In this document: in pieces, positions 7,558-16,528 of the stretch
How positions within the stretch are numbered: position 1 is the stretch's first letter
How the letters are laid out: each line of letters starts with the position of its first letter
Assembly: GCA_013216015.1 (NCBI GenBank)
Contig: JABSOI010000064.1
Location: 1-34,917 of the forward strand
Direction of reading: 5' to 3'
Source of the DNA: Alteromonadaceae bacterium
Lineage (GTDB): Bacteria > Pseudomonadota > Gammaproteobacteria > Enterobacterales > Alteromonadaceae
DNA: 34,917 nucleotides
Program-made: the position numbers and the translations under genes
The notes under the pieces: model-generated
What the model was told of the DNA's origin: nothing
The model's database searches: none
The model's input: only the letters and a program-made list of their open reading frames with translations

Positions 7558-10500
7558 CTATAAGTCTGATAAACACTTAAAATTAGATAATCGAGAAATC
7601 ACCATGGGGTCGACCCTTTCACCAGCCGATAATTCGTAGATGGCTTTATAATTTTCTTTAGTGAAAGTAACTTCAACTTTATTGGCATTAACGGTATTAA
7701 TATCCGCTTTATCAAATAATTTGAAAATAGAAAATAATCCCTCTTCTCTTGAAATAACCTCACTGCCATCGCGACGAACAAAATGGAACCTGCTGCCTGA
7801 ATCAGGATTTTCCGGTGGCCAGGTTATTCGGGTAGTAACAGGACGTCCAAATTGATAACTCATCTGGCGGCCATAAAGTGACATTTTAAACTTAGCTAAC
7901 CGAGAATCTAAATATAGCGGTTTAAGTGATAAATTAATGCGGGGAATGGCACTTCCTCCAGCAAATAAATTATCTTGTATTCGGTGCCATTTTTCAAAAA
8001 ATGGTAAAACCTTTTCGCTAAATCCATAATTTTCAGCGACATTTGATTTCCACCGCCACGGATAAGATTCACTGACAATTAGTGGCTTAATATTATGGGC
8101 ATAAAATTGATGCATTTTGCCAGTGTTTGCAAACAGCGTGGATAATTCTCTTAAACTCACGTCTGGTTTAGCTGTTTTGGCAAAAGGATATTTGTAGGCG
8201 ATAATACTGTCGCACTGAGGCACTATATTTTGTCGCCAGCTTTGTGCCATTTTCGCTTTATTAACTTTATTTTTAATGTTTACAACACTGTTGCTCAGCT
8301 GATTTAACCATAAATTCAGCGGTTGTGGCTGAGAATAAGCAAACGCCTGCAGTGATTTAAGTATCTGCCCACTGTTTTCACTGGCAGGGTTATTAAAATT
8401 AACGGTTAACGACAGTGCAAGTTCTGAAATAATTGCCGACAAACGTTGCTGCACAAGTGCCTTGCGTTCTTCGCGCATTAGCTCATGAATTTTGCTAAAT
8501 TGAGTGGTGATAAAAATTTCGGGTGAATCATTACTTCGCAAGTCACTAAATTGTTGAGCTTTGGCAAATTTACTGCTTATCTTACTGGCAAAATCAGCCA
8601 ATTTCGATGCTGAGCCATCTTCAGTTAATAGTGTCGCTGTTGATACTTTGTCTAGCAACAACATTAAAGGAGAATCTACGGTACTTGTCACCATCAAAGC
8701 TGACTCTAAATTAGGTAAACTTTCGCTTGGTTTAATTGATATAGAGCTTAATACTAACTGCCAGCTTTTTACATAATCTCTGGCATAAGCTTTTTCCAAC
8801 TCTTTGGCTAAAGTTCGCTTATTAATAGAATTATTCTCTCCTAACAACCACGACTCTTTGTTTAATTGACTGATGTATTGAGACAGATCTGTTGTTAATA
8901 CCTGAGTAAACATAGCAGGAGTAAATAAACGTGATATTGTCTGGAATTCATCCAGAGAGGTTGCCATAAGCAAACGCCAATCAGGTCCGGCAAGCTGGGC
9001 CATTGACAACATTTGTTTAGGAGCATTTAAATAAGGTTGTTTAAATTGCTGATAATATATGTTGGCTAAAGATTCAGATTGTAAACCCTGTTGTGTGGTT
9101 TGAATCAGCTTTGGGTCCAGGCTGTCAACCGACATCTTATTTTGAACCAGATGTTCAACATGGGCACCAAGTTGAATATGCTCGGTCGCGGTAAATATTG
9201 TATTTTGCTTCAAGCTATTTTGTAACCACTTAATGAGAAATTCGTTATCTCTGTTATCTACATTTTTTAACATCAAGTAAGCTTTTAGGGCCTGATATTT
9301 ATCACTGGCATTTTTAGTTGCCTTTAATTGAAATTCTGCCTGCTCTTGAACATACGGCAGCAGAATTGTTTTAAGTAAGCGGTTATAACTTGCAGAAAAT
9401 TCTACTTCCAGGTTATTTGACTGCGCTAACCCCAAACCTGAAAAACTCGCTTCTTTTTGCTTGACCAGTGCGGTTAAATTAGTAGAGAAGTCATTCAGCG
9501 CGGGAAGATAGTGACGTATGTCGCCGCTGCCTGAACCAGCACCTTGACTTTTATATTGCTTGTTCCAGTTTACAACTGATGCTTCACTTGATTCTATATA
9601 ACTCACATTATTGTTATAGCTGATCAACCAGCCTAAACAAAATGCTATGGAGAATACGCCAGCAGCGATCATTGATACTCTTTTAAATAATCTTTTTCGT
9701 TTTTCGTATCCTGCCAATACACCGAATTGATCCGATTCTGGAAAAATAACCTGCTGCAATAATTCTTTAATAAAATAACTACGCTGGTCATTATTCCACA
9801 ATACCTGAGCGTTATTTTTAAGACCAAAGGTTTGAGCTACTTTTGCGATCATACGATCTATAGGTGCACCCTGCTGAGTACCACTGGTAAAATACATCCC
9901 GCGTATAATCCCGGTAGACAACTTGTTATCTTTCTGGGTTAAACTTTCTAAAATATTGTTTAACACAGGTTTCAACGACGCAAACTGATCACTGAAACTA
10001 TAAATTAAAGATTTACGACTTGCATCTCTTTCTAAAGAAATACGTTGCCACTGACGACGGGTGATAGATTGAGTTAACCGATTGAATTCTCCTGAAAAGC
10101 TTGCTAATAAATCACCATTTTCGCTGTCTGCAGCATCGAATGTAATACCAAATGTCTGTTCGCGTTCTTTATGGGAATAGGTTTCGTAAAACTGACTAAA
10201 ACCTGCCAGCATGTCTGTTTTGGTAATAATTAAATAAACAGGAAATCTTGTTTCAAAGTAGTCATTAATTTCCGCAATACGTTGTTTGATCAGTATAAGT
10301 TGTTGCCCCATCTCATATTCGTTCATTGTGACCACATCAGACATACTGAAACTGACCAATAAGCCGCTGATAGGTTTACGGCGATACTTTTTAATTAACC
10401 CTAAAAAGTTATTCCAGCCAGACTCGTCTGCTTTTTGATGACTGTCGCGAGAGGTGTATCTACCAGCGGTGTCAAGCAAAACGGCTTCCTGAGTTATCCA

Positions 10501-11001
10501 CCAGTCACAATTTTTAGTCCCGCCAACCCCTTGAATTGCCTGATTCGAAAATTCATTGAATAAAGGAAACTTTAAACCCGAATTAGAAAGCAATGTAGTT
10601 TTGCCACTGCCCGGCGAACCAATGATCATATACCAGGGCATGCTAATTAACGAATCTGGGCCACCTTTACTCGTTTTAAGTAAACTGAACGCTTGATCAA
10701 ATTTTCTTTTTAGTTCTGCCGACTCTGCGTTTATAACCTCATCTACGCCTCCATCATCAGACATATCCGCAACCATTTTTTGTTGCAGCTTATTATTTCG
10801 GTGATATTGAAATAAATTAACTAAAACATAAATCAACAGGATAAAAATAATCGTAACAAGTCGATTACTGACATCAGCCAGAGGAGAATAATCAGCAAAC
10901 GATATATAAGGACCGGCATACCAAATCAGCAAAGATATGAATGAAAAAACCAATACCAGAATAAACCATTTACTGTGAATTATTTTTTTTATTGTTTCCA
11001 T
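7558..11001 (-). CDS. tssM: T6SS membrane complex protein TssM (IcmF family)
   Basis: 1147 residues, the usual size for TssM. Two N-terminal membrane helices (~12-33 and ~48-66) precede a cytoplasmic domain with a Walker A motif, GSPGSGKTT at 128-136. Further NTPase-like elements follow (LLDTAGRYTS and TKTDML). A third helix lies near 436-458 (VSMIAAGVFSIAFCLGWLIS). The remainder is the periplasmic IcmF-related region and C-terminal beta domain that contacts TssJ. TssM spans the inner membrane and, with TssL and TssJ, forms the channel/docking complex. Not all TssM proteins keep Walker A, so its preservation implies an NTP-responsive form. The stop overlaps the tagF ribosome-binding site; the start lies just after tssL. 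Confidence 0.96.
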   Translation of the reverse strand: METIKKIIHSKWFILVLVFSFISLLIWYAGPYISFADYSPLADVSNRLVTIIFILLIYVLVNLFQYHRNNKLQQKMVADMSDDGGVDEVINAESAELKRKFDQAFSLLKTSKGGPDSLISMPWYMIIGSPGSGKTTLLSNSGLKFPLFNEFSNQAIQGVGGTKNCDWWITQEAVLLDTAGRYTSRDSHQKADESGWNNFLGLIKKYRRKPISGLLVSFSMSDVVTMNEYEMGQQLILIKQRIAEINDYFETRFPVYLIITKTDMLAGFSQFYETYSHKEREQTFGITFDAADSENGDLLASFSGEFNRLTQSITRRQWQRISLERDASRKSLIYSFSDQFASLKPVLNNILESLTQKDNKLSTGIIRGMYFTSGTQQGAPIDRMIAKVAQTFGLKNNAQVLWNNDQRSYFIKELLQQVIFPESDQFGVLAGYEKRKRLFKRVSMIAAGVFSIAFCLGWLISYNNNVSYIESSEASVVNWNKQYKSQGAGSGSGDIRHYLPALNDFSTNLTALVKQKEASFSGLGLAQSNNLEVEFSASYNRLLKTILLPYVQEQAEFQLKATKNASDKYQALKAYLMLKNVDNRDNEFLIKWLQNSLKQNTIFTATEHIQLGAHVEHLVQNKMSVDSLDPKLIQTTQQGLQSESLANIYYQQFKQPYLNAPKQMLSMAQLAGPDWRLLMATSLDEFQTISRLFTPAMFTQVLTTDLSQYISQLNKESWLLGENNSINKRTLAKELEKAYARDYVKSWQLVLSSISIKPSESLPNLESALMVTSTVDSPLMLLLDKVSTATLLTEDGSASKLADFASKISSKFAKAQQFSDLRSNDSPEIFITTQFSKIHELMREERKALVQQRLSAIISELALSLTVNFNNPASENSGQILKSLQAFAYSQPQPLNLWLNQLSNSVVNIKNKVNKAKMAQSWRQNIVPQCDSIIAYKYPFAKTAKPDVSLRELSTLFANTGKMHQFYAHNIKPLIVSESYPWRWKSNVAENYGFSEKVLPFFEKWHRIQDNLFAGGSAIPRINLSLKPLYLDSRLAKFKMSLYGRQMSYQFGRPVTTRITWPPENPDSGSRFHFVRRDGSEVISREEGLFSIFKLFDKADINTVNANKVEVTFTKENYKAIYELSAGERVDPMVISRLSNFKCLSDL

Positions 11002-11009
11002 TATTCACA

Positions 11010-12437
11010 CTATCCTTTTAAAACTAAAATAAGTTCAACACGACGATTTAAACTTCGATTATACGTACTGTCGCTGTCATCAATTAATGGCTGTTTGTCA
11101 GCCATACCGCGAGTTACGGTATTAGTCAGTTGAAAATTGCCTTTGCTTAACCACTTTGCCACAGCTTCGGCTCGTTTACGGGAAATAACCCAATTTGAAT
11201 CTGCTTTACCCGTTGAATCTGTATGACCAATAACCAATACACTATCGGCATGCTCTTTAATTGAATTAACCAGACGATTTACGTCGGGTAGCGCATCTTC
11301 ATTGAGAATACTGCTACCCGATTTGAATAAACTAGTACTCTTCAAACGAATTACCAGCATATTCTCACGTACATCAATAGCGACCATTTGATTGGCAATT
11401 TCTTTTGAGAAATAGCTTTTCATTGAAGATGCTATTGTATTTACATCGACACTTTCAGGCTGACTTTTATTCATTTTAAGAACGAAATCATCCCAACCAA
11501 TTGATTCCAGCTTTTGATAAATGGGCTCTACTTTTGCGTTTAAACTCGATAAGAAACCAATATAGACAATAAGTAAAATAGAACCTAAACCCAAGAAGAA
11601 AACCCAGGATGGAAATTGTTTAACAAAGCTTTTGGTCTGTACACCAACACCTTGCCAGTTAGGCGACAAGTCTCTGCCTGTTGGTCGTTGCTGTTCAATA
11701 TGCTGGTAAAGTAATTGACCTACTTGAAGCAGTTCTTGTTCTCCCTGCTGACTAATTCGGTATTTACCCGAAAATCCTGACGATATACAAACGTAGCACA
11801 ACTCAATTAAATCAATATTTCTTTGCGCTTGTTCTAATAATTTATTAACGATTAAAAAGAACTTTTCGCCACCCGATGTTTCATTATGGTACTTACCCAA
11901 CAACGTTTGATGGCTCCAGACACTGTCGGCCCCCCAAGGGGTTGATAACACCAGTTCATCTAACAGGCAGCACATAATATAACGCGCAGTCAGAGAGACT
12001 TCTTTGCTAACATTGGCGTTACTTAATTGACTGTCAAACTTAGTGATCAATTGTTCAATATCCTGTCTTAGCTGCTCAATGGTGTTTTTTGGTTCTAATG
12101 ACCGAATATTACTGGCTAAAGTTAATATTTCACTCCCAAAAGTAAGAATGATGTTTTCACCGCTGACCTGGCTGAATTCTACCGCCTGCCCCATCCCTTG
12201 AGGCATTTGCCCAGACGCTGGTGACGGATTAAATTGATCACTGCCATACGGCGCCAGTGGTGAAGACGTCGGATTTGAAGGCACAGAGTTTGAAGGTACA
12301 GAGTTTGAAGGTACTTGGCTTGAAGGCATTGCATTTGAAGCTGCTGTTGCCGAAGAAAGCTGTTCGCCGCCTTTCCTTCTACCTCCCGGATTAGGGATAA
12401 TCAATGTTTTTGACAAATTGTCGTCACTCATTTTCAT
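11010..12437 (-). CDS. tssL: T6SS protein TssL (DotU) with C-terminal OmpA peptidoglycan-binding domain
   Basis: 475 residues: a Ser/Pro/Asn-rich disordered N-terminus with repeated VPSNS units (~35-55), a DotU cytoplasmic domain (~90-265, including YIMCCLLDELVLSTPWG), a single membrane helix near 277-297 (WVFFLGLGSILLIVYIGF) and an OmpA-like domain (~345-475) with VIGHTDSTG and SRKRAEAVAKWL. This is the 'specialised' TssL, which anchors the membrane complex to peptidoglycan directly; systems without the fusion use a separate TagL or TagN. The ATG overlaps the tssK stop by four bases (ATGA). A second ATG two codons downstream could also be used; an AGGAGT site precedes both. Confidence 0.96.
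   Translation of the reverse strand: MKMSDDNLSKTLIIPNPGGRRKGGEQLSSATAASNAMPSSQVPSNSVPSNSVPSNPTSSPLAPYGSDQFNPSPASGQMPQGMGQAVEFSQVSGENIILTFGSEILTLASNIRSLEPKNTIEQLRQDIEQLITKFDSQLSNANVSKEVSLTARYIMCCLLDELVLSTPWGADSVWSHQTLLGKYHNETSGGEKFFLIVNKLLEQAQRNIDLIELCYVCISSGFSGKYRISQQGEQELLQVGQLLYQHIEQQRPTGRDLSPNWQGVGVQTKSFVKQFPSWVFFLGLGSILLIVYIGFLSSLNAKVEPIYQKLESIGWDDFVLKMNKSQPESVDVNTIASSMKSYFSKEIANQMVAIDVRENMLVIRLKSTSLFKSGSSILNEDALPDVNRLVNSIKEHADSVLVIGHTDSTGKADSNWVISRKRAEAVAKWLSKGNFQLTNTVTRGMADKQPLIDDSDSTYNRSLNRRVELILVLKG
12274..12333 (-). repeat. 15-bp in-frame repeats in the tssL 5' region
   Basis: Four imperfect 15-bp units (core TTTGAAGGTACAGAG on the plus strand) encode the (S)VPSN repeats in the disordered TssL N-terminus. 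The unit length is a multiple of three, so copy-number change would alter the linker length without shifting the frame. Confidence 0.75.
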
Positions 12438-13771
12438 TTACTCCTGATTGCCCATAATTCCATTGATAAGTTAGGAAAATTTGTCCCTATATGTAACGCG
12501 ATCCCGCCAGACTGAGCCAAAGCAGTCCAATATTCACCCGTTGGTAATAATTCAAAATACACATAATTACGTTGGTAAGGGATCTCTCGTGGTGCGACTG
12601 CCAGGCTATTAAGTTGTACTCCCGGAAGTTGCAAGTTAACAAGTTCTTTAATTTGTTCAACAGCACCAATTTTTACCTGGGGTGCAAAATACTGTCGTAT
12701 TTCATCAGGAGAAATATCTGCGGTAACCGCTAATATAAAAGATGCTGAGGTAAACAGTGTTTTGTCTGAAATAGGGCCAACTCTGATCCCATATTTTTTC
12801 TCTTGCAGTGGAATATTAATAGAGTTTTGTTCAAGTACTACACTGAACGCTTGTCTTAATTCATCAATTAAACCATTAAAAGTTTCTGTTAGATTGGTAT
12901 GCTGATACGTAGGTAATTCCGGCACTTGCTTATCAGCTTTAATAAATGTGCACATATCGCCAATAAGACTGATAAATTTTTGATATAAATCAAGAGGAGT
13001 TATGTGCTCAGCACTGTCCAGATATTTTATCAAAGGTAAATGACGGTTAAGGGTTTGCAACATTAAAAAATCAGAAACTTCTGTGGTAGTTGCCTTACCC
13101 AAAACAGAAACTCTGGCAGATAACGCATTAACCCTATGCTGGGCTAAATTAACTAATTCGCTGATAAAACCTTTAATAAAGGGATGCTGTTTAATATTTA
13201 AGGCCGGATAAATAAAGTCATTTTTCAGGGTTATTACTCCTGATTCACTGACATCTTCAATATAGCCAATCGGAATACAACTGAACTCGTTCAAGTTGTC
13301 ATTATCGCTAAGTAAACAAAAACTTAACCCTGCCACTTCAAGCGTTTGCTGTAATGAAGAAGTACCTGAAATATCTCGGGCATCATGCTCAGTAACCTGA
13401 TAACGGTACTGAATACCTTCATGATTATCACGCATCGTTTCCGTATTTCCGTGACGCCTTATTGTCAACGCCAGATAAAGCGTTTTATTTAAATGATCTT
13501 CAGTAATATCCAGTGCAGCGGGGATAACATCAACATTAGGGAAACAAAAATAACTGCCGTCAGGTAAAATACCTTCAGCTCCGGCGATACTGAACTTGCC
13601 TGTTTTCAAATGTGACTTATCAATTTCTACTGAAAATATTCCCCATGAATGAGGTTGACACAATCCGATAGCATTGCGAAGTTGAGACTCATGATATCTG
13701 GATTGTTGTTGAAAATGCTGAGGCTGTAGCATCATTCCTTCAGACCAGACTATTCGTTTTTCCCACGCCAT
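12434..13771 (-). CDS. tssK: T6SS baseplate protein TssK
   Basis: About 445 residues from the ATG at 13771. I prefer this start because TssK proteins begin at the motif seen here (MAWEKRIVWSEGMMLQPQHF), and an AAGGA lies about ten bases upstream; the upstream in-frame ATG at 13792 adds seven residues without homology. TssK is a trimeric adaptor that links the TssEFG wedge/baseplate to the TssL-TssM membrane complex. The QPQHFQQQSRYHE motif and the C-terminal region ending MELWAIRSK fit the family. It overlaps tssL by four bases. Upstream, a 0.45-kb gap filled with palindromic repeats separates it from tssJ, the only large gap in this operon. Confidence 0.96.
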   Translation of the reverse strand: MAWEKRIVWSEGMMLQPQHFQQQSRYHESQLRNAIGLCQPHSWGIFSVEIDKSHLKTGKFSIAGAEGILPDGSYFCFPNVDVIPAALDITEDHLNKTLYLALTIRRHGNTETMRDNHEGIQYRYQVTEHDARDISGTSSLQQTLEVAGLSFCLLSDNDNLNEFSCIPIGYIEDVSESGVITLKNDFIYPALNIKQHPFIKGFISELVNLAQHRVNALSARVSVLGKATTTEVSDFLMLQTLNRHLPLIKYLDSAEHITPLDLYQKFISLIGDMCTFIKADKQVPELPTYQHTNLTETFNGLIDELRQAFSVVLEQNSINIPLQEKKYGIRVGPISDKTLFTSASFILAVTADISPDEIRQYFAPQVKIGAVEQIKELVNLQLPGVQLNSLAVAPREIPYQRNYVYFELLPTGEYWTALAQSGGIALHIGTNFPNLSMELWAIRSK

Positions 13772-13885
13772 ACTATGATTATCCTTATGCAATTTCTTAT
13801 GCCATTTGGCATAAATATTTTTATATTATTATTAGTGTAATTGTTCGTATTCGTCCTGAAACTGTGTCGCAAATAGTTTTATTGC

Positions 13886-13995
13886 GCAGGATGGATTAGC
13901 CGCAGGCGTAACCCATCAAAACACACATTTTTCATTTACTTAAAGGTTTATAGCCCCAAAATGTGATGGGTTACGCCGTTGGTAACCCATCCTAC
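13886..13995. repeat. Palindromic repeat element, copy A
   Basis: About 110 bp whose ends are inverted: ATGGATTAGCCGCAGGCGTA at the left and the inverse of a GTAGGATGGGTTACC form at the right, joined by an AT-rich spacer (ACTTAAAGGTTTATAGC). It is over 90% like copy B (14079-14188) in direct orientation, so the two look like a local duplication. Each half can also fold (GGGTTACGCC...). It lies inside the T6SS operon between tssJ and tssK. Confidence 0.85.
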
Positions 13996-14020
13996 TCCTT
14001 TGTTTAACATCAACTAACTG

Positions 14021-14188
14021 TGCCGAGGCTAGAACACACTGTTTTATAATGCTTATTAGCTACAAATAATTTTACCGCGTAGGATGGGTTAGCCGCAGGC
14101 GTAACCCATCAAAACACCATTTTTCAGGTACTTAAAGGTTTATAGCTCCAAAATGTGATGGGTTACGCCGTTGGCTAACCCATCCTAC
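14021..14188. repeat. Palindromic repeat element, copy B with 5' extension
   Basis: The core at 14079-14188 begins GTAGGATGGGTTAGCCGCAG and ends GGCTAACCCATCCTAC, a near-perfect inverted pair. The preceding bases (14021-14078) also recur, inverted, beside copy C: CTGTTTTATAATGCTTA at 14039-14055 matches exactly the reverse complement at 20563-20579, and the ATTTTACCGCG next to the core is shared. The full element is therefore larger than the palindrome, about 170-190 bp. Similar GGATGGGTTA..TAACCCATCC repeats are widespread in aquatic bacteria; their mobility mechanism is unclear. Confidence 0.82.
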
Positions 14189-14247
14189 AACTAGCTTTGC
14201 AATGATCTGTTTGTTTTAAGCGTGCTTTATTAAGGCAAAGTTACTGC

Positions 14248-14718
14248 TTAAAGCTCAATAACACGCACAGATAATTTATCAACTTTAATTTCTAAACCTG
14301 AATCACGCCAGAATTGCCCATCAGGAACAGTAACTACTGTACGCCAATTAACCATATCAATGCTTCGGTAACCAACAGCTATGCCGATATATTTTGCATT
14401 TTCTGATATTTGCAATTCGACTTCATTATTAGTGCCGGGATGAATTAAATATTCATCAAGCGCGATATATTCTGCGCCTAAGGCATTGTGGTTGCTCTCA
14501 AATAAAGCAGTGTAACTTGCATCATCAAAATTAATCCGACTCGTTAGCTGATATACGCGAACAAGCACCGGTGACGGCCGATTTTCAAAATCGGGATTTA
14601 TATCAGCCGCTGCCCTGATGGAATAACTAAAATCGACATTATTTTCAGTAGTACTTGAACAAGCAACCAGTGCAATACAAAACACTGCAACAAACGATAT
14701 TTTTAGGTAACTGAACAT
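14248..14718 (-). CDS. tssJ: T6SS outer-membrane lipoprotein TssJ
   Basis: A 156-residue lipoprotein from the ATG at 14718. The signal peptide (MFSYLKISFVAVFCIAL) ends in a lipobox LVAC with Ser at +2, predicting outer-membrane sorting. The mature domain has the transthyretin-like features of TssJ: SIRAAADINPDFENRPSPVL, then VRVYQLTSR.NF.DASY..LF, and a late G.YRSIDMVNWRTVV. TssJ binds the periplasmic tip of TssM. The frame extends upstream through four 18-bp repeats (14719-14790), each with an in-frame ATG and a possible Shine-Dalgarno stretch, so longer N-termini are possible. I chose the last ATG because it directly starts the signal peptide. The gene follows tagH in one transcription unit. 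Confidence 0.93.
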   Translation of the reverse strand: MFSYLKISFVAVFCIALVACSSTTENNVDFSYSIRAAADINPDFENRPSPVLVRVYQLTSRINFDDASYTALFESNHNALGAEYIALDEYLIHPGTNNEVELQISENAKYIGIAVGYRSIDMVNWRTVVTVPDGQFWRDSGLEIKVDKLSVRVIEL

Positions 14719-14790
14719 ATTATTTTTCTTATCCATATTATTTTTCTTATTCATATTATTTTCCTTATACATACTATTTTCCTTATCCAT
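14719..14790 (-). repeat. Four 18-bp repeats, each carrying an SD-like site and ATG, before tssJ
   Basis: On the minus strand four units of the form ATGGATAAGGAAAATAAT run directly into the tssJ start. The two tagH-proximal units contain AAGGA, seven bases before the next ATG; the two tssJ-proximal units have AAGAA instead. All four ATGs are in frame with tssJ, encoding (M-x-K-[EK]-N-[NS]) hexapeptides. The first unit's ATGGATAA overlaps the tagH stop codon (TAA at 14783-14785), so the repeat probably grew from that stop-start junction. Confidence 0.9.
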
Positions 14791-16528
14791 TTTCTTTTTT
14801 AATCCTATTAATTTGGTCTTGGTAAGCGTCAGCAAAATGAAGACTTAACACTTCATTAAGATTTTGTTTAACAGAGGAAGCTAACTTATTTTGCTTATCT
14901 TTATACAATTGCCAGTACTGCGAACTTGTATTTAATCCCATAAAGTTACGTCCGCTTTCTTTTACTTCTGTTTCGATCTTTTCTGGTTCTATCTGGTTCA
15001 GAACACCGGTTACTGTAGCTTGCAAGCCAGATAAAAAAGCCATTTGATGCAGTTGAACATCACTGATAGCTTCATCGTACGATTCTTTTGTGGTTAAATA
15101 TCCGACCTTCTTCTTCAGCAATAACATTTCCAGGCTATCAACCGGATCAATTGAAAATTTTAACGGGTTGTTCGATCTAGGTTGTACTGATGTCAGTGAT
15201 AATCTGGATTCTTGTTTAAAAATAGTCCGGCCGTTTAACAGGGACATTAAGCCTTGAGTTGTTGATAAAAGTACCGTCGCAATATCGTCAGCAAAAACTT
15301 CTGGATCTATTGAAGATAAATATTCTTTTGGTAAACCTAATTTATTATAGAGACGATTAAAGAACACATCTTCTGCTGGTTCTTGTGTTGAGGTAGCTGT
15401 TGAGGTAGATACAACAGGTTCTTTAACTTGTTCTCTTGGCTTTGATTCTGCCTTTTTCTGAGGCTTCTGCTTAGACTTTTGCTCATGTTTTTGTACTGCT
15501 TCTTCCACTGGCTGTTCTTGTTCTAACATAGCTGGCTCAGGTTCTGCTTTATTTATCTCTTCACTGGGCATTGGTATTGAAACAGGTTCAACTGCTTTTG
15601 GCTCTGCTTTAGGTTCAGCTTTAGGTTCAGCTATTGGTTCAGCTAACGATTCTTCTTGCTTGACAACATTATCTTGGGGAATATTTTCTTTAACACCTGC
15701 TTCTTTTAAATCTTTTAAATCTTTTAAATCTTTAAAATCATTAATAGGCGGCATAATACCTGACAGTTCCCAATTTTCCGGAATACTTAAATTGTGGCTT
15801 GGGTTGTGGCTTAGGTTATGGTTAGAGTTATCAACTCCTGAATGTTTTTCATCAGGCTTGAAATTTAACTCATCACCCGAAGCATCAAAATCGGGGAAAG
15901 TAACTTTAGGTTTTTTTGATTGTTCCAGATCATCAATATTCTGAACGGACGGTTGCTGAACAGCTGCTGGTTTATAATTGCCCGGTACTGGCGATGATAA
16001 TAAATCGTCTAGCCCTAAATCTGATCCTATTTGTGCGGGATCGTTTAAATTATCCAGACCAGACACTTGCTGCTTCGCAATGAAAGACATAGGATCCATC
16101 GACTGCTGATTTGACTCTTTTGGATCAGGTGTTTGTTCACCCATAATTAAATCAAGAAGACCACCGCCATCTGCATCTGAAGTATGTTGACCAACATGAC
16201 AGGCACCAGTTTCCAGCGCTTCAATGGTTATTTGAAATTCACCCATGATAATTGTATCGGTTGGCGTTAAAACATGCTCATTGTCTCTGCCAAGTAAATT
16301 ATTGGTATTATTAATATGAACGCCATTCGTACTGATATCAGTCAAAATGAATTCATTATTACGATAAGAGATCAGTGCATGTTTTTTGGAGATAAAACGG
16401 TTTTCGTCCTGTAAGACCCAATCACAGTTTTCGGAACGACCAATAGAGCCACCCAGAGAAGAAAACTGACAACGAAGTGTTTGATCGGCTAAATTTCCTA
16501 AAACTAACTTCAGCAACAAATAAGCCAT
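14783..16528 (-). CDS. tagH: T6SS FHA-domain scaffold protein (TagH/Fha)
   Basis: 581 residues. An N-terminal FHA domain (~1-95) has the phosphothreonine-binding signature: GRSENCD (30-36), SKKH (47-50) and STNG (66-69). A long acidic, repeat-rich linker (~100-380) follows, with KDLKDLKDLK, AEPKAEPKAEP and SHNLSHNPSHNLS tracts. The C-terminal domain (~385-575), starting FFNRLYNKLGLPKEYL, is the conserved region of T6SS FHA proteins. In HSI-I the equivalent Fha1 is phosphorylated by PpkA on a threonine, oligomerises via its FHA domain and triggers assembly; PppA and TagF oppose this. It heads the minus-strand operon and is divergent from the kinase gene. Confidence 0.93.
   Translation of the reverse strand: MAYLLLKLVLGNLADQTLRCQFSSLGGSIGRSENCDWVLQDENRFISKKHALISYRNNEFILTDISTNGVHINNTNNLLGRDNEHVLTPTDTIIMGEFQITIEALETGACHVGQHTSDADGGGLLDLIMGEQTPDPKESNQQSMDPMSFIAKQQVSGLDNLNDPAQIGSDLGLDDLLSSPVPGNYKPAAVQQPSVQNIDDLEQSKKPKVTFPDFDASGDELNFKPDEKHSGVDNSNHNLSHNPSHNLSIPENWELSGIMPPINDFKDLKDLKDLKEAGVKENIPQDNVVKQEESLAEPIAEPKAEPKAEPKAVEPVSIPMPSEEINKAEPEPAMLEQEQPVEEAVQKHEQKSKQKPQKKAESKPREQVKEPVVSTSTATSTQEPAEDVFFNRLYNKLGLPKEYLSSIDPEVFADDIATVLLSTTQGLMSLLNGRTIFKQESRLSLTSVQPRSNNPLKFSIDPVDSLEMLLLKKKVGYLTTKESYDEAISDVQLHQMAFLSGLQATVTGVLNQIEPEKIETEVKESGRNFMGLNTSSQYWQLYKDKQNKLASSVKQNLNEVLSLHFADAYQDQINRIKKENG
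15702..15737 (-). repeat. 9-bp in-frame repeats in tagH linker
   Basis: Four 9-bp units (TCTTTTAAA on the plus strand, last one imperfect) encode the KDL repeats in the TagH linker. A 12-bp AEPK repeat tract lies close by at about 15597-15643. Both keep the frame, and both could vary in copy number by slippage. Confidence 0.8.

Noticed and set aside
15660-15944. 94-codon plus-strand frame rich in SFKSFKSLKS
   Set aside because: It only reflects the repeat-rich linker of tagH read on the other strand.
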